Source: Bryobacterales bacterium | Lineage (GTDB): Bacteria > Acidobacteriota > Terriglobia > Bryobacterales > Bryobacteraceae | Assembly: GCA_020851555.1 (NCBI GenBank) | Contig: JADZCM010000053.1 | Location: 1 to 62,024 of the forward strand | Length of the DNA: 62,024 nt | Direction of reading: 5' to 3' | In this document: piece by piece, positions 26,268-34,390 of the stretch | How the letters are laid out: every line of letters starts with the position of its first letter | How positions within the stretch are numbered: position 1 is the stretch's first letter | Made by a program: the position numbers and the translations under genes | The notes under the pieces: generated by a model | Databases searched by the model: none | Told to the model about the DNA's origin: nothing | Seen by the model: the letters and a program-made list of their open reading frames with translations, nothing else

Positions 26268-27218
26268 TTAAGCTGGACTGCCGGTTGTCACGCCTTCCCG
26301 GTTGCGCGTCCGGAAGTACTCGACCGTGGATGCCAGACCTTCTTTGAGCGGCCACTGGGGCGTCCAGCCCAGGATCTCCCTGGCCCGCGTGGCGTCCAGA
26401 TAGATCCGTTGAACCTCTCCCAGCTTGGCCGGCCCGTGCTTGGCCGGCGCGGTATAGCCAGTGAGCCCGGCGAGGATCGAAAAGATCGTGTTGACGTCCG
26501 TTCCGGCGCCGCTGCCGATATTGATAATCTCGTTGTCGCCGCGGTCCATGGCGAGCACGTTGGCGCGAGCCACGTCGGAGACGTGTACGAAATCGCGCTG
26601 CTGCTCACCCGACCCGTTGATGCAGGGCTGGCCGCCTCCCAGCATCAGGCCCGTGAAAATGGCGACCACTCCGGCCTCCCCTTTCGGGTCCTGGCGCGGC
26701 CCATACACGTTCGGATATCGCAGCGCGGTGTAGGCCAGACCGTAGTTCAGGCTGTAGAGCTGAAGATAGTGCTCCACGTGGTGCTTGCTGGCGCCATAGG
26801 GATCCAGCGGCCGGACCGGGTGGTCTTCCGGAACCGGCAGCCAGGAAGGCTCGCCATAGACCGCCCCGCCCGTCGAGGCGTAGATGATCTTACGAACGCC
26901 GTGAAGCCGGCAGCACTCCAGCACGTTGACCGAGCCAAGCACGTTCACCGCCGCGTATGTCAACGGCTGCTCGAAAGACTCCCGCACGTTCGCCCGGGCG
27001 GCTTGGTGGCTCACCACCTCCGGCCGTTCCGCTTCGAACACCTCCGTCAGCTTCGAGTTGCGAATATCCACCTCATGAAGCCGGACTCCCGGCGGCACAT
27101 TGTGCCGGAAGCCGGTGGACAGGTCGTCCACCACCGCGACCTCGTGGCCCGCGGCCAGAAACGCTTCCACGACGTGGGAGCCGATGAATCCCGCTCCTCC
27201 GGTAACCAAGACTTTCAT
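26268..27218 (-). CDS. NAD-dependent epimerase (UDP-glucose 4-epimerase family)
   Basis: A 316-aa extended SDR with VTGGAGFIGSHVVEAFLAAG, the Asp that binds adenine ribose in VVDDLSTGFRHNV, HQAARANVRESFEQP, catalytic Ser/Thr in YASTGGAVYGE and YGASKHHVE, and RYPNVYGPRQDPKGEAGVV. It follows the GalE pattern more closely than the enzyme at 22674. It would interconvert a UDP-hexose or UDP-HexNAc pair. It stands at the 3' end of the CDP-sugar cassette and may belong to it. The PIG-L deacetylase gene begins about 60 bp upstream. Confidence 0.9.
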   Translation of the reverse strand: MKVLVTGGAGFIGSHVVEAFLAAGHEVAVVDDLSTGFRHNVPPGVRLHEVDIRNSKLTEVFEAERPEVVSHQAARANVRESFEQPLTYAAVNVLGSVNVLECCRLHGVRKIIYASTGGAVYGEPSWLPVPEDHPVRPLDPYGASKHHVEHYLQLYSLNYGLAYTALRYPNVYGPRQDPKGEAGVVAIFTGLMLGGGQPCINGSGEQQRDFVHVSDVARANVLAMDRGDNEIINIGSGAGTDVNTIFSILAGLTGYTAPAKHGPAKLGEVQRIYLDATRAREILGWTPQWPLKEGLASTVEYFRTRNREGVTTGSPA

Positions 27219-27279
27219 TAATTGAGAATCCTCTTTCTATTTGGCTGCCGCCCGGTTGCCGGCCGGCCGGCTTTCATTG

Positions 27280-27933
27280 TTATATCGTCCACAACAGCTT
27301 CCGGCAGTAAAAGGCTTCCGCGTAACCGCCGCGGGAACGTGATTCCACGCCTCGAAGACGGGCAAGCGACTGGAAGGTGTCTTCCGTAAACCAGGTCCGG
27401 TCGCGCTGCGACGCGAAGTGACCCAGAATATGACGCGCTTTCGTCCGGATTTCCGCGGCACTCAGGCCGACGAAGGTATTCGGCGAGCCAAGGTCCCCGT
27501 CGTACTTCGGCACTTCGTACTCCAGTATCAGGTGGTCCCTGAAGGTCTGCCAGCTAACCTCAGCCACCAGCCGGTGATCCTGATGCAGATCTTCCCGGTA
27601 GTGCGTGAAGATCACGTCCGGCCGGGTTCGCTTGAATCCCTCGATGCAGTCCTTCACGGCGCTGCCGTGGAACGGGAAGTGCCCGTCCCGGAATCCCTTG
27701 ACCGTGAAACGCTTCTTCACAACTCCCCGCAACAGCGCCTCGAAACTCGCGCGGGCCTCCGCCGCCCTGGACTCCCGGTCCGCCCCCAGCACGACCCATT
27801 CCAGTTCGATGCCGCCGCGCCGCCTGGCCAGTTTCCGGAGGGTGGCGGCGCAGCCTATCTCGATGTCATCGCTGTGCGCGCCAAGGCAAAGCACCTTCAG
27901 CACGCCGCGCTCCGGAAGTGACAGGCTCACCAT
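27280..27933 (-). CDS. PIG-L/LmbE family deacetylase
   Basis: A 217-aa zinc hydrolase of the PIG-L family, which removes acyl groups from N-acetyl sugars. Zinc-binding motifs are LCLGAHSDDIEIGC (the AHPDDE motif, with Ser for Pro) and THYREDLHQDHRLVAEVSW (the HxxDxHxDH type). LEWVVLGADRESRAAEA is the usual second-strand region. In EPS loci such enzymes deacetylate a nucleotide- or lipid-linked HexNAc before further modification. Its position beside a cytidylyltransferase, an aminotransferase and methyltransferases suggests it acts in making one modified amino sugar; that is inference. Confidence 0.88.
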   Translation of the reverse strand: MVSLSLPERGVLKVLCLGAHSDDIEIGCAATLRKLARRRGGIELEWVVLGADRESRAAEARASFEALLRGVVKKRFTVKGFRDGHFPFHGSAVKDCIEGFKRTRPDVIFTHYREDLHQDHRLVAEVSWQTFRDHLILEYEVPKYDGDLGSPNTFVGLSAAEIRTKARHILGHFASQRDRTWFTEDTFQSLARLRGVESRSRGGYAEAFYCRKLLWTI

Positions 27934-27990
27934 TCGGTCACCCCAGAAGCCGCGCGGCGGCCAATGGCCATCCCCCTGCCCCCAGGTTCC

Positions 27991-28896
27991 TCACCGCTCC
28001 CCCGCCGCAGCGCGCTTCGAAGTCCGGTGCCGCGCCACCAGGTGCGAGCGGTCAAGCAAAATCGGCGCCGCCGCCCCGCGTGCCGTCCGCACCGGCCTGT
28101 TTGCCGCCGGCTCGTTCTTCTCTCCCCGCCAGACGGCCCAGGGCGCCTGCCCTTTTTCGTGCATGGAATCGAGCAATCGCTTGTCGCGCAGGGTGTCCAT
28201 GCACACCCAGAAGCCCGCGTACCTGTAGGTGACCAGCTCTTTGGCCGCGATCAGTCTCTGGAAAGGCTCCTCGACGAGATCCTCGCCTTCCTGGATGTAG
28301 TCGAATATGTTCGGCCGGAAGACGAAAAAGCCGCCGTTAACCTGGAGAGCGCCCAGGCCGATCGGCTGCAAGGACTGTACCAGTCCGTCCTCGCCCGCGA
28401 CCACGTAGTGAAATGTCTGCTGCGGGCGGACCGAAGCGAAACAGGCCGTCTTGTTCTGGCGGTGAAAGAACTCCAGGTATTCGTCGAGGTCAAGATCGCT
28501 CAGGCCGTCCGCGTAGTTGGCCATGAAAACCTCGTCGCTGTCCACGTGCTTTCGGACGGCTCTCAGCCGCTGGCCGATGCTGGCATTCAGGCCGGTGTCA
28601 ACGAACTTGATTGTCCAGTCCGAGATGGTATTCCCGGATACCTCCACGTGGCGGCCGCCCTGGGCGTAGGTGAAGTCGTTGGCCAGGCACTCATCGTAGT
28701 TCAAGAAGTACTGCTTGATGTGGTTGGCCCCGTAGCCGAGACACAGGATGAACTCCTTGTGGCCGTAGTGGGCGTAGTACTTCATCAGGTGGATGAGTAT
28801 CGGCGTTCCGCCGACGTCAACCATGGGTTTCGGCGTCGTCTCGGAGAACTCCTTCAACCGGGTGCCCATCCCTCCGCAGAACAGAACGACTTTCAT
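27991..28896 (-). CDS. rfbF: Glucose-1-phosphate cytidylyltransferase
   Basis: RfbF joins CTP and glucose-1-phosphate to give CDP-glucose, the entry to CDP-3,6-dideoxy and branched sugars. The activation loop is VVLFCGGMGTRLKEFSETTPKPMVDVGG, followed by YYAHYGHKEFILCLGYGANHIKQYF, the metal site FMANYADGLSDLDLDEY, and the C-terminal VNGGFFVFRPNIFDYI and GFWVCMDTLRDKRLLDSM, all characteristic of RfbF. The start at ATG 28896 has GAGGG 5 nt upstream; the frame continues open beyond it only as shadow of the aminotransferase gene. The protein has about 40 extra basic, Ala/Arg-rich residues after the family's normal end near QAPWAVW. CDP-glucose 4,6-dehydratase (RfbG) is not in the window. Confidence 0.93.
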   Translation of the reverse strand: MKVVLFCGGMGTRLKEFSETTPKPMVDVGGTPILIHLMKYYAHYGHKEFILCLGYGANHIKQYFLNYDECLANDFTYAQGGRHVEVSGNTISDWTIKFVDTGLNASIGQRLRAVRKHVDSDEVFMANYADGLSDLDLDEYLEFFHRQNKTACFASVRPQQTFHYVVAGEDGLVQSLQPIGLGALQVNGGFFVFRPNIFDYIQEGEDLVEEPFQRLIAAKELVTYRYAGFWVCMDTLRDKRLLDSMHEKGQAPWAVWRGEKNEPAANRPVRTARGAAAPILLDRSHLVARHRTSKRAAAGER

Positions 28897-28916
28897 TGTG
28901 CCCTCTATCTTTCTAC

Positions 28917-30257
28917 TCAGTTGTACTTCCGGATCGCCGGTTTCACCGGCCTGCCGGCGAGATATTTGCCGATGCCTTCGTCGAGCGCCCGCCGGTAAAC
29001 CTCGAGCGCCGCCGCAACCGCCTCGACCGTCTGGTCGATATCGCTGTCCGTATGGGAGTAACTCACCACCAGGGAAGGCATGAGGATGCCGCGTTTGAGC
29101 GTCTCCTGGAGCAACAGCGTCCGGAAAGGCTGCGACGGGATCCCGTCCCGGTCCTTGGTCCAGTAGACGAGGTTGCAGGGTCTGCCGGCCAGGCCGAAGT
29201 ACTCCTTCAATCCGAGGTTCGCCACCGCCTGCTCGATCCCCGTCCGCAGCCGGGCGCCCTGCCGGTAGAGCTGCTCGACCACGTTCTCCTGCTCGTAGAT
29301 CCGCATGGTCTCGATGGCCGCCGCGAGCGAATGCGTCTCCGCGCCGAAGGTCGTCGAAAGCAGGAAGACCCGTTCGCGGTTGTGATGCAGGCCGCCCAGT
29401 TCCATCACGTCGCGCCTGCCCGCCAGCGCGGATATGGCGAAGCCGTTCCCCATGGCCTTGCCGAACGTGCTCAGGTCGGGGCGGATCCCATGGACGTGCT
29501 GCGCTCCCCGCAGGTGGTAGCGGAAGCCAGTAATGATCTCGTCGAAAACCAACAGCGCTCCGTGCTTCCTGCAAAGCTCGAGCAGACCGTTGAGGAAGCC
29601 GGCCGCCGGCGGGTCATTCTTCTCGGGCTCCAGCATGAGGCACGCGATCTCATTCGGATAGCGCTCGAAGAGCCGCTCCGCGCTGGCCAGATCGTTGTAG
29701 TGGAACTTGACGGTCAGATCGGAGACGGCGCGCGGAATTCCGGCCCGCATCTCCGTCGTGCCCATGAACCAGTCATCCACGGAGAAAAACGGGTGCTCCG
29801 CGCAGATCGCGACCCGGTCGCGGCCGGTGTAGGCCCGCGCCAGCCGCACCGCCGCGCTGGTCACGTCGCTGCCGTTGGAAGCGAACTTTACCATCTCGGC
29901 GCTGTCGATCAGGCTCGCCAGCCTCTCGGCGCACTCGACCTCCAGCGGCGACGGCCGGGTGAAGTTGACTCCAAGCCGCATGTACTTCTGGGCCGCCTCC
30001 ACGACCGGCTCGAACCCGTGTCCCAGAGTAACGGAGCGCAGGCCCATCCCATACTCGATGAACTCGTTTCCGTCCACGTCCCATACACGGCACCCCTTGC
30101 CCCGGGCTATGAAGAGCGGGAATGCCTCCGGGTACTGGTCGTCGCTCTTCGCGTAGGTGTGCGCGCCGCCGGGGATCAAGCGGTGGCTCCTCTCCAGCAG
30201 GGATCTGGAGCCGTTCACCCGTTGCGCTAAAGTTGGTGTCTGGTTGGTGGCGGCCAT
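28917..30257 (-). CDS. Class III PLP aminotransferase (glutamate-1-semialdehyde aminomutase-like)
   Basis: A 446-aa class III aminotransferase. It shows RLIPGGAHTYAKSDDQYP, FIARGKGCRVWDVDGNEFIEYG, FASNGSDVTSAAVRLARAYTG, the cofactor Asp in LLVFDEIITGFRYHLRG (D239) and the PLP Lys K267 in DLSTFGKAMGNGFAISALAG. It resembles HemL but the HemL-specific substrate region differs, and members of this branch occur in polysaccharide and antibiotic clusters, where they aminate a sugar or make an amino-acid-like substituent. It lies between RfbF and a DUF4910 aminopeptidase-like gene. A role in supplying an amino group or acyl substituent is inference. Confidence 0.87.
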   Translation of the reverse strand: MAATNQTPTLAQRVNGSRSLLERSHRLIPGGAHTYAKSDDQYPEAFPLFIARGKGCRVWDVDGNEFIEYGMGLRSVTLGHGFEPVVEAAQKYMRLGVNFTRPSPLEVECAERLASLIDSAEMVKFASNGSDVTSAAVRLARAYTGRDRVAICAEHPFFSVDDWFMGTTEMRAGIPRAVSDLTVKFHYNDLASAERLFERYPNEIACLMLEPEKNDPPAAGFLNGLLELCRKHGALLVFDEIITGFRYHLRGAQHVHGIRPDLSTFGKAMGNGFAISALAGRRDVMELGGLHHNRERVFLLSTTFGAETHSLAAAIETMRIYEQENVVEQLYRQGARLRTGIEQAVANLGLKEYFGLAGRPCNLVYWTKDRDGIPSQPFRTLLLQETLKRGILMPSLVVSYSHTDSDIDQTVEAVAAALEVYRRALDEGIGKYLAGRPVKPAIRKYN

Positions 30258-30317
30258 CTCTGTGTGTTCTGGCTCCTCACTCGCCGCGGGGTGTCTCTCC
30301 CGGACCGGCTGTCTCCA

Positions 30318-31667
30318 TCAGACCCGCTCCAGCAGGCCGTGCGCCTCCAGGGCGTCTGCCGCGGCTCTCACGTTCTCGAAACGGAGCCCCGCCCGGTCCG
30401 CAATGTCGAGCAGTGACCACTCCCCGTCCGACAGGTTGAGCACCCACAGCAAGGCGCTCTCACTGGCGCCAATGCTCTTCCCTCCGCCCACCGGCCCGTA
30501 CAGCCCGCGCTTGCCCAACTGCGGCTCGCCCTTCGGATGCGTGTTCCGGTACCGGCGGTTGCGCTCCAGCACGTGGAAGATTTCGCGGTAGGCATCCAGC
30601 GAGTCCGCCAGATGCTCCGCGCTCACCAGTTCGAGGTTGTCCGCGGACGTATGGTATTCCGGATACCGGCCGTGAGGAGTTCTGGTGAGACTGCCGACCG
30701 GCAGGTTGAACCCCGGAGAGCAATACTGCCTCTCATCGTATCCATACGGAGAGAAGTCCAGCGCTTCGAAATCGCCGCCCCGCTGCCTGAGGACGTGCAG
30801 CACGGCCTGATCGATCTCCGCGTTCCCCCGCCGGCTCTTCTTGTACGTCATGAGCCCGGGATCCCCCACGCAGGCCGCCACCAGGCCGTGCCGGATCTTC
30901 GCGGTTTTCGCCTCATTCAACGCCAGCCACGTAATGCTCCCGATCGTTCCGGGGATGAACAGGAAGCGATAGGTGTACCGCGTCTCCTGGTCCTTCAGCC
31001 CCTCCGCCAGCAAGGTGGACAGCGCGATTCCAGAGAGGTTGTCGTTGGCCAGCGAGGGGTGGCAGCAGTGGCAGGAGATCAGGACCTCTTCGTCCGTCCG
31101 GCCCCGGTGAACGTGCTCGCCGAAGGTCAACGCGCCGGGTGCCAGAGTCGAGTCGATGCAGACCTCGTAGTCGCCCTCTTCCAGGCTGTCCACGACGCGT
31201 TGCGATGCGCAGAAAGCCCAGTCCTCTTTGTAGTAAGTCGTGCGGTAGGGAATCCAATCGGGCTGATCGGGAAGGCTGAACAGGTGCTGCTTCAGTTCCG
31301 CCAGCGTCACCGTTCGCCTGACCGGGACGCTGTAGCTGGCTACGTGGAGATTGTGGCGCCGGAAGTCGATGATCTTTCGTCCGCCCGGGTCCTTCACATA
31401 GGCGTCGCGTATGTTCCACTCTTTGGGAACGGTCCAGTCAAGCACCTGGGTCCCCGTGGGAATCTCGCGGATCTCGAGCGGTATGTGTTCCCCTACGATG
31501 CGAAGCGTCTCCCTGACTCCGTCTCCTGTGATACTCCGGCAGATCGGGTAGAGCTCACGGATCAACTCCATCATCGCCTGCCCCGCGTTCGCCGTCAGCG
31601 GCCGGTTGGAGACGGATGCCATGGGTGTCTTGTCAGGCGGAAACGGAGAAGCCGGCGTAGCCGGCAT
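30318..31667 (-). CDS. DUF4910/DUF2172 aminopeptidase-like protein with C-terminal winged helix
   Basis: A 449-aa protein matching the DUF4910 family found in EPS loci. It opens ELYPICRSITGDGVRETLRIV and has EWNIRDAYVKDPGGRKIIDF. A zinc-peptidase (M28-like) core follows: LISCHCCHPSLANDNLSGIA, VAACVGDPG, GYDERQYCSPGFNLPVGSL and YHTSADNLE supply the His/Asp/Glu ligands. Residues about 395-449 (ALLWVLNLSDGEWSLLDIADRAGLRF) form a winged-helix-like domain. The true substrate is unknown; hydrolysis of an amide on a sugar or sugar precursor fits the context. The ATG at 31667 has GGAGAGG upstream and overlaps rfbC by 35 bp; an ATG at 31622 avoids the overlap but has a weak ribosome binding site. Confidence 0.83.
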   Translation of the reverse strand: MPATPASPFPPDKTPMASVSNRPLTANAGQAMMELIRELYPICRSITGDGVRETLRIVGEHIPLEIREIPTGTQVLDWTVPKEWNIRDAYVKDPGGRKIIDFRRHNLHVASYSVPVRRTVTLAELKQHLFSLPDQPDWIPYRTTYYKEDWAFCASQRVVDSLEEGDYEVCIDSTLAPGALTFGEHVHRGRTDEEVLISCHCCHPSLANDNLSGIALSTLLAEGLKDQETRYTYRFLFIPGTIGSITWLALNEAKTAKIRHGLVAACVGDPGLMTYKKSRRGNAEIDQAVLHVLRQRGGDFEALDFSPYGYDERQYCSPGFNLPVGSLTRTPHGRYPEYHTSADNLELVSAEHLADSLDAYREIFHVLERNRRYRNTHPKGEPQLGKRGLYGPVGGGKSIGASESALLWVLNLSDGEWSLLDIADRAGLRFENVRAAADALEAHGLLERV

Positions 31668-32169
31668 CCCTCTCCGAGATCACCCGGACAGGGCCGGGCC
31701 ATTGAATGTCAAATGCGGGATCGTCCCACCGGACCCCGGCCGCGCTTTCCGGAGCGTAGAACTCGGACATCTGGTAGAACAACTCCGTATCTCTGGTCAG
31801 GGTCAGGTATCCGTGAGCGCATCCTTCCGGAACATAGAGCGCATCGCAGGACGGGGCCGACAGCTCATAACCGAAGTGCCGCCTGAAGGACCTGGAATCC
31901 GGCCGCAGGTCAATCACGACATCGTAGACCGACCCTTTTGTGCACCGCACCAGTTTGCACTCGGCATGAGGCGGCTTCTGGAAGTGCATGCCACGAAGCG
32001 TGCCCTTCCGGCGGTTGTAGGCAACGCTGCATTGCGCCAGGTCCGGGTTCAATCCGTGCTCGGCGAACTCCCGCCGGCACCAGGTCCGGGCGAAGTAGCC
32101 GCGATCGTCCTGCTTCCGCTCAGCTTTCACGATCCAGCACCCTTCGATGGTGGTGGGAACGAAGATCAT
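31633..32169 (-). CDS. rfbC: dTDP-4-dehydrorhamnose 3,5-epimerase family protein
   Basis: A 178-aa cupin of the RmlC family, which epimerises C3 and/or C5 of a nucleotide 4-keto-6-deoxy sugar. It has FARTWCRREFAEHGLNPDLAQCSVAYNRRKGTLRGMHFQ with the catalytic His, the SVYDVVIDLRPDS strand and LYVPEGCAHGYLTL, then a YAPESAAGVRWDDPAFDIQWP tail. There are no RmlA, RmlB or RmlD partners beside it, but it is embedded with RfbF, a C-methyltransferase and an SDR. It may therefore act on a CDP-4-keto sugar, as in CDP-branched sugar pathways, rather than on dTDP-rhamnose precursor. That reassignment is inference. Confidence 0.9.
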   Translation of the reverse strand: MIFVPTTIEGCWIVKAERKQDDRGYFARTWCRREFAEHGLNPDLAQCSVAYNRRKGTLRGMHFQKPPHAECKLVRCTKGSVYDVVIDLRPDSRSFRRHFGYELSAPSCDALYVPEGCAHGYLTLTRDTELFYQMSEFYAPESAAGVRWDDPAFDIQWPGPVRVISERDAGYAGFSVSA

Positions 32170-32173
32170 GCCG

Positions 32174-33049
32174 TCAGTCTTGGGAAGCGTACTTCACCGT
32201 GACGAAGTAGTGGGTCACTCCCGGCTTCATGGACTCCAGAAACTCCCCCTCGCACCTGAGCTTCAGCCTCGCGAACAGGTCCTCGATCTCACTTCTTGGC
32301 ATCACGTTCGGGTACTCTCCGTATCCGGACCCGGTGGCAAGCCAGTCCCGGAGCGTTCTGGCGTCCATGCAGTCCTCGGTGACGACGTCGAACACCACCT
32401 TGCCCCCCACCCGCACGACCCTGGCCATCTCGGCCAGATAACGGCACGTGGACAGGAACGACAGCGCGGGGAACGTCTTGTGCGCATGCGCCAGATCGAC
32501 CGAACCGGAGGGCGTATGCGCCAGGGTGCTCCCGTTCGTGGGACGCAAGACTACTCCGTACTTCTGAACCAGCCAGTGCGCCCAGCGGGCCGCGGTCTCG
32601 TATATCTCATAGCGTTCCGGGCTGCACATCCGGAGCGTCTCGGCGAGATAGCGGCCCGAGCCGGGCCCGATTTCACAGACGACGCGGACCGGCTCCGCGA
32701 AGACCCCCAGGTCCCGCATTCGAGCCAGGGTCTCGCGCGCCACACCGGGCGTGTCGTAGTGTGCCTCGATGTAGTCGCCGACCGTCATCCCGGCCGCCGC
32801 CGCCGCCGCGATCGTCGGCTTGAAAGGTATGTAACACCGGGTATTCTCAAACGGCGCATCCAGCCGGCTCAGCTTAAGATTGACGCGGGCCAGGATAGAC
32901 CTCACCGCGCCGCGCACCGCGCTCTTGAATCCGGGGATTACCCCCGCGGTCCCCAGCAGAAAATCCCAACGGTATGGGTGGCAGGAAACCGCAGCCGCCC
33001 AAAGGCGCATCGGACCGTGTCCGATCAGGTGCCATGTCAAACAGTGCAT
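32174..33049 (-). CDS. Class I SAM-dependent methyltransferase
   Basis: A 291-aa protein whose residues about 90-290 form a Rossmann methyltransferase: VRVVCEIGPGSGRYLAETL (SAM-binding motif I), RYEIYETAARWAHWLVQKYG, GSVDLAHAHKTFPAL, and RVVRVGGKVVFDVVTED. The N-terminal 90 residues are helical with an Ala run (IAAAAAAGMTVGDYIEAHYD) that may bind substrate. GGAGG lies 6 nt upstream of the ATG, so the start is secure. It would methylate a sugar hydroxyl or amine. It is 4 bp from rfbC and is followed upstream by a second, different methyltransferase. Confidence 0.85.
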   Translation of the reverse strand: MHCLTWHLIGHGPMRLWAAAVSCHPYRWDFLLGTAGVIPGFKSAVRGAVRSILARVNLKLSRLDAPFENTRCYIPFKPTIAAAAAAGMTVGDYIEAHYDTPGVARETLARMRDLGVFAEPVRVVCEIGPGSGRYLAETLRMCSPERYEIYETAARWAHWLVQKYGVVLRPTNGSTLAHTPSGSVDLAHAHKTFPALSFLSTCRYLAEMARVVRVGGKVVFDVVTEDCMDARTLRDWLATGSGYGEYPNVMPRSEIEDLFARLKLRCEGEFLESMKPGVTHYFVTVKYASQD

Positions 33050-33087
33050 CCTCTGCCTCCGCCTGCCGCGTCGGGCGCCTTACGCGC

Positions 33088-34359
33088 TCAACAGACTTTT
33101 AATTCGGGGATGGCCAGCAGAAACCGCCCGCCCCACCCGCGAATGTACTCAAGGTCGCCCATGATTTCATCTTTCAAATTCCAGGGAAGGATAAAGACGT
33201 AGTCCGGCCTGGTCTGAGCGATCCGATCCGGATGCAGAATTGGAATGTTCGTGCCGGGAAGGTACTTCCCCTGCTTATGCGGGCTGCGGTCGACCGTGTA
33301 GTCCAGGAAGTCGGTCCGAATCCCGCAGTAGTTCAGCAGCGTGTTTCCCTTCCCCGGTGCGCCGTAGCCCGCTATGGATTTCGACGCCCGTTTGGCCTCG
33401 ATGAGAAATGCCAGCAGGTTCCACTTCGTCCTCTCGACCCTCTCCCGGTAGCTCATGTAGTAGGGGAGCGCGGTCAGCCCAAGCCCGGCTTCGGTTCGGC
33501 GCAAGGCCAGCAGCCGGGCGGTTGGCGCCCGGGAGCCGTCTCCGGCGTGCGACACGAACAGCCGGAGCGAGCCTCCATGGGTCGGGATCTGTTCCACGTC
33601 GAAAACCGCAAGCCCGTGCGCCGACAACAGCCGCTCCGCCGAGAGGAGACTGAAATAAGAGAAGTGCTCGTGGTAAATGGTATCGAACTGGTTATGCTCC
33701 ACCAGGTTGACGAGATGCGGAAACTCGATTGTCAGCACGCCGCCCGGCTTCAGGATGATCCGCATGCCCTCCACGAAATCGTGAACGTCCGGCACCTGCG
33801 CGAGAACGTTATTCGCGACCAGGAGATCCGCCTGGCGCGGCGCAAGTTCCCGCGCGCACTTCGCGCCGAAGAACTCCGTGACGGTCGGTATGCCCTTCTC
33901 TGCGGCGACCTTCGCGACGTTCCGGGCCGGTTCCACGCCCAACACCGGGATGTGCCGGTGGAGGAAGTACTGAAGAAGATAGCCGTCGTTGGAGGCGATC
34001 TCGATAACCTGGCTGGCCGGGCCTAGCTGGAAACGCTCCGTCATCTGCGCCGTATACCGTTCCGCGTGCAGTAACCAGGTGTCGGAATAAGAGGAGAAAT
34101 ACGCGTAGTCCGTGAAGATCTCCTCGGGCCGCACGTACTCCCGCAGTTGCACCAGGAAACACTCGGTGCAGACGTACACGTGGAGGGGGTAGAACGGCTC
34201 CATGGCATCGAGCTTGCCGGCGGGGACGTAGCTCTCACACAGAGGAGACTTGCCCAAATCGACAAAGGTCGTGGTGAGCGGCGTCTGGCAGACGCGGCAC
34301 GCAGCGCCGCTAACGGCATCGCCGGCCGTGAAGCCGGCGGTCTGGGATTCGGTGGTCAT
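33088..34359 (-). CDS. Sugar C-methyltransferase (TylCIII/NovU-like)
   Basis: A 423-aa three-domain methyltransferase. The N-terminus is a zinc-binding domain with CRVCQTPL, PLCESYVP and YVCTECFLVQL. The middle domain binds SAM (VIEIASNDGYLLQYFLHRHIPVLGVEPA), followed by NNVLAQVPDVHDFVEGM and IYHEHFSYFS with the catalytic His/Tyr region. The C-terminal domain has IAGYGAPGKGNTLLNYCGI and VDRSPHKQGKYLPGTNIPI. This is the full signature of the NovU/TylCIII/EryBIII family, which adds a methyl carbon at C3 or C5 of a 4-keto nucleotide sugar. It therefore predicts a C-branched sugar in this polysaccharide. The carrier (CDP or dTDP) is not fixed by sequence. Confidence 0.93.
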   Translation of the reverse strand: MTTESQTAGFTAGDAVSGAACRVCQTPLTTTFVDLGKSPLCESYVPAGKLDAMEPFYPLHVYVCTECFLVQLREYVRPEEIFTDYAYFSSYSDTWLLHAERYTAQMTERFQLGPASQVIEIASNDGYLLQYFLHRHIPVLGVEPARNVAKVAAEKGIPTVTEFFGAKCARELAPRQADLLVANNVLAQVPDVHDFVEGMRIILKPGGVLTIEFPHLVNLVEHNQFDTIYHEHFSYFSLLSAERLLSAHGLAVFDVEQIPTHGGSLRLFVSHAGDGSRAPTARLLALRRTEAGLGLTALPYYMSYRERVERTKWNLLAFLIEAKRASKSIAGYGAPGKGNTLLNYCGIRTDFLDYTVDRSPHKQGKYLPGTNIPILHPDRIAQTRPDYVFILPWNLKDEIMGDLEYIRGWGGRFLLAIPELKVC

Positions 34360-34390
34360 CCTTGTCTTCCGAACGGGCCTGGGGGAAACA

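Noticed and set aside
28897..29574. N-terminal extension of RfbF
   Set aside because: The frame stays open upstream, but it is inside the aminotransferase gene. The ATG at 28896 has a strong ribosome binding site and the conserved start.
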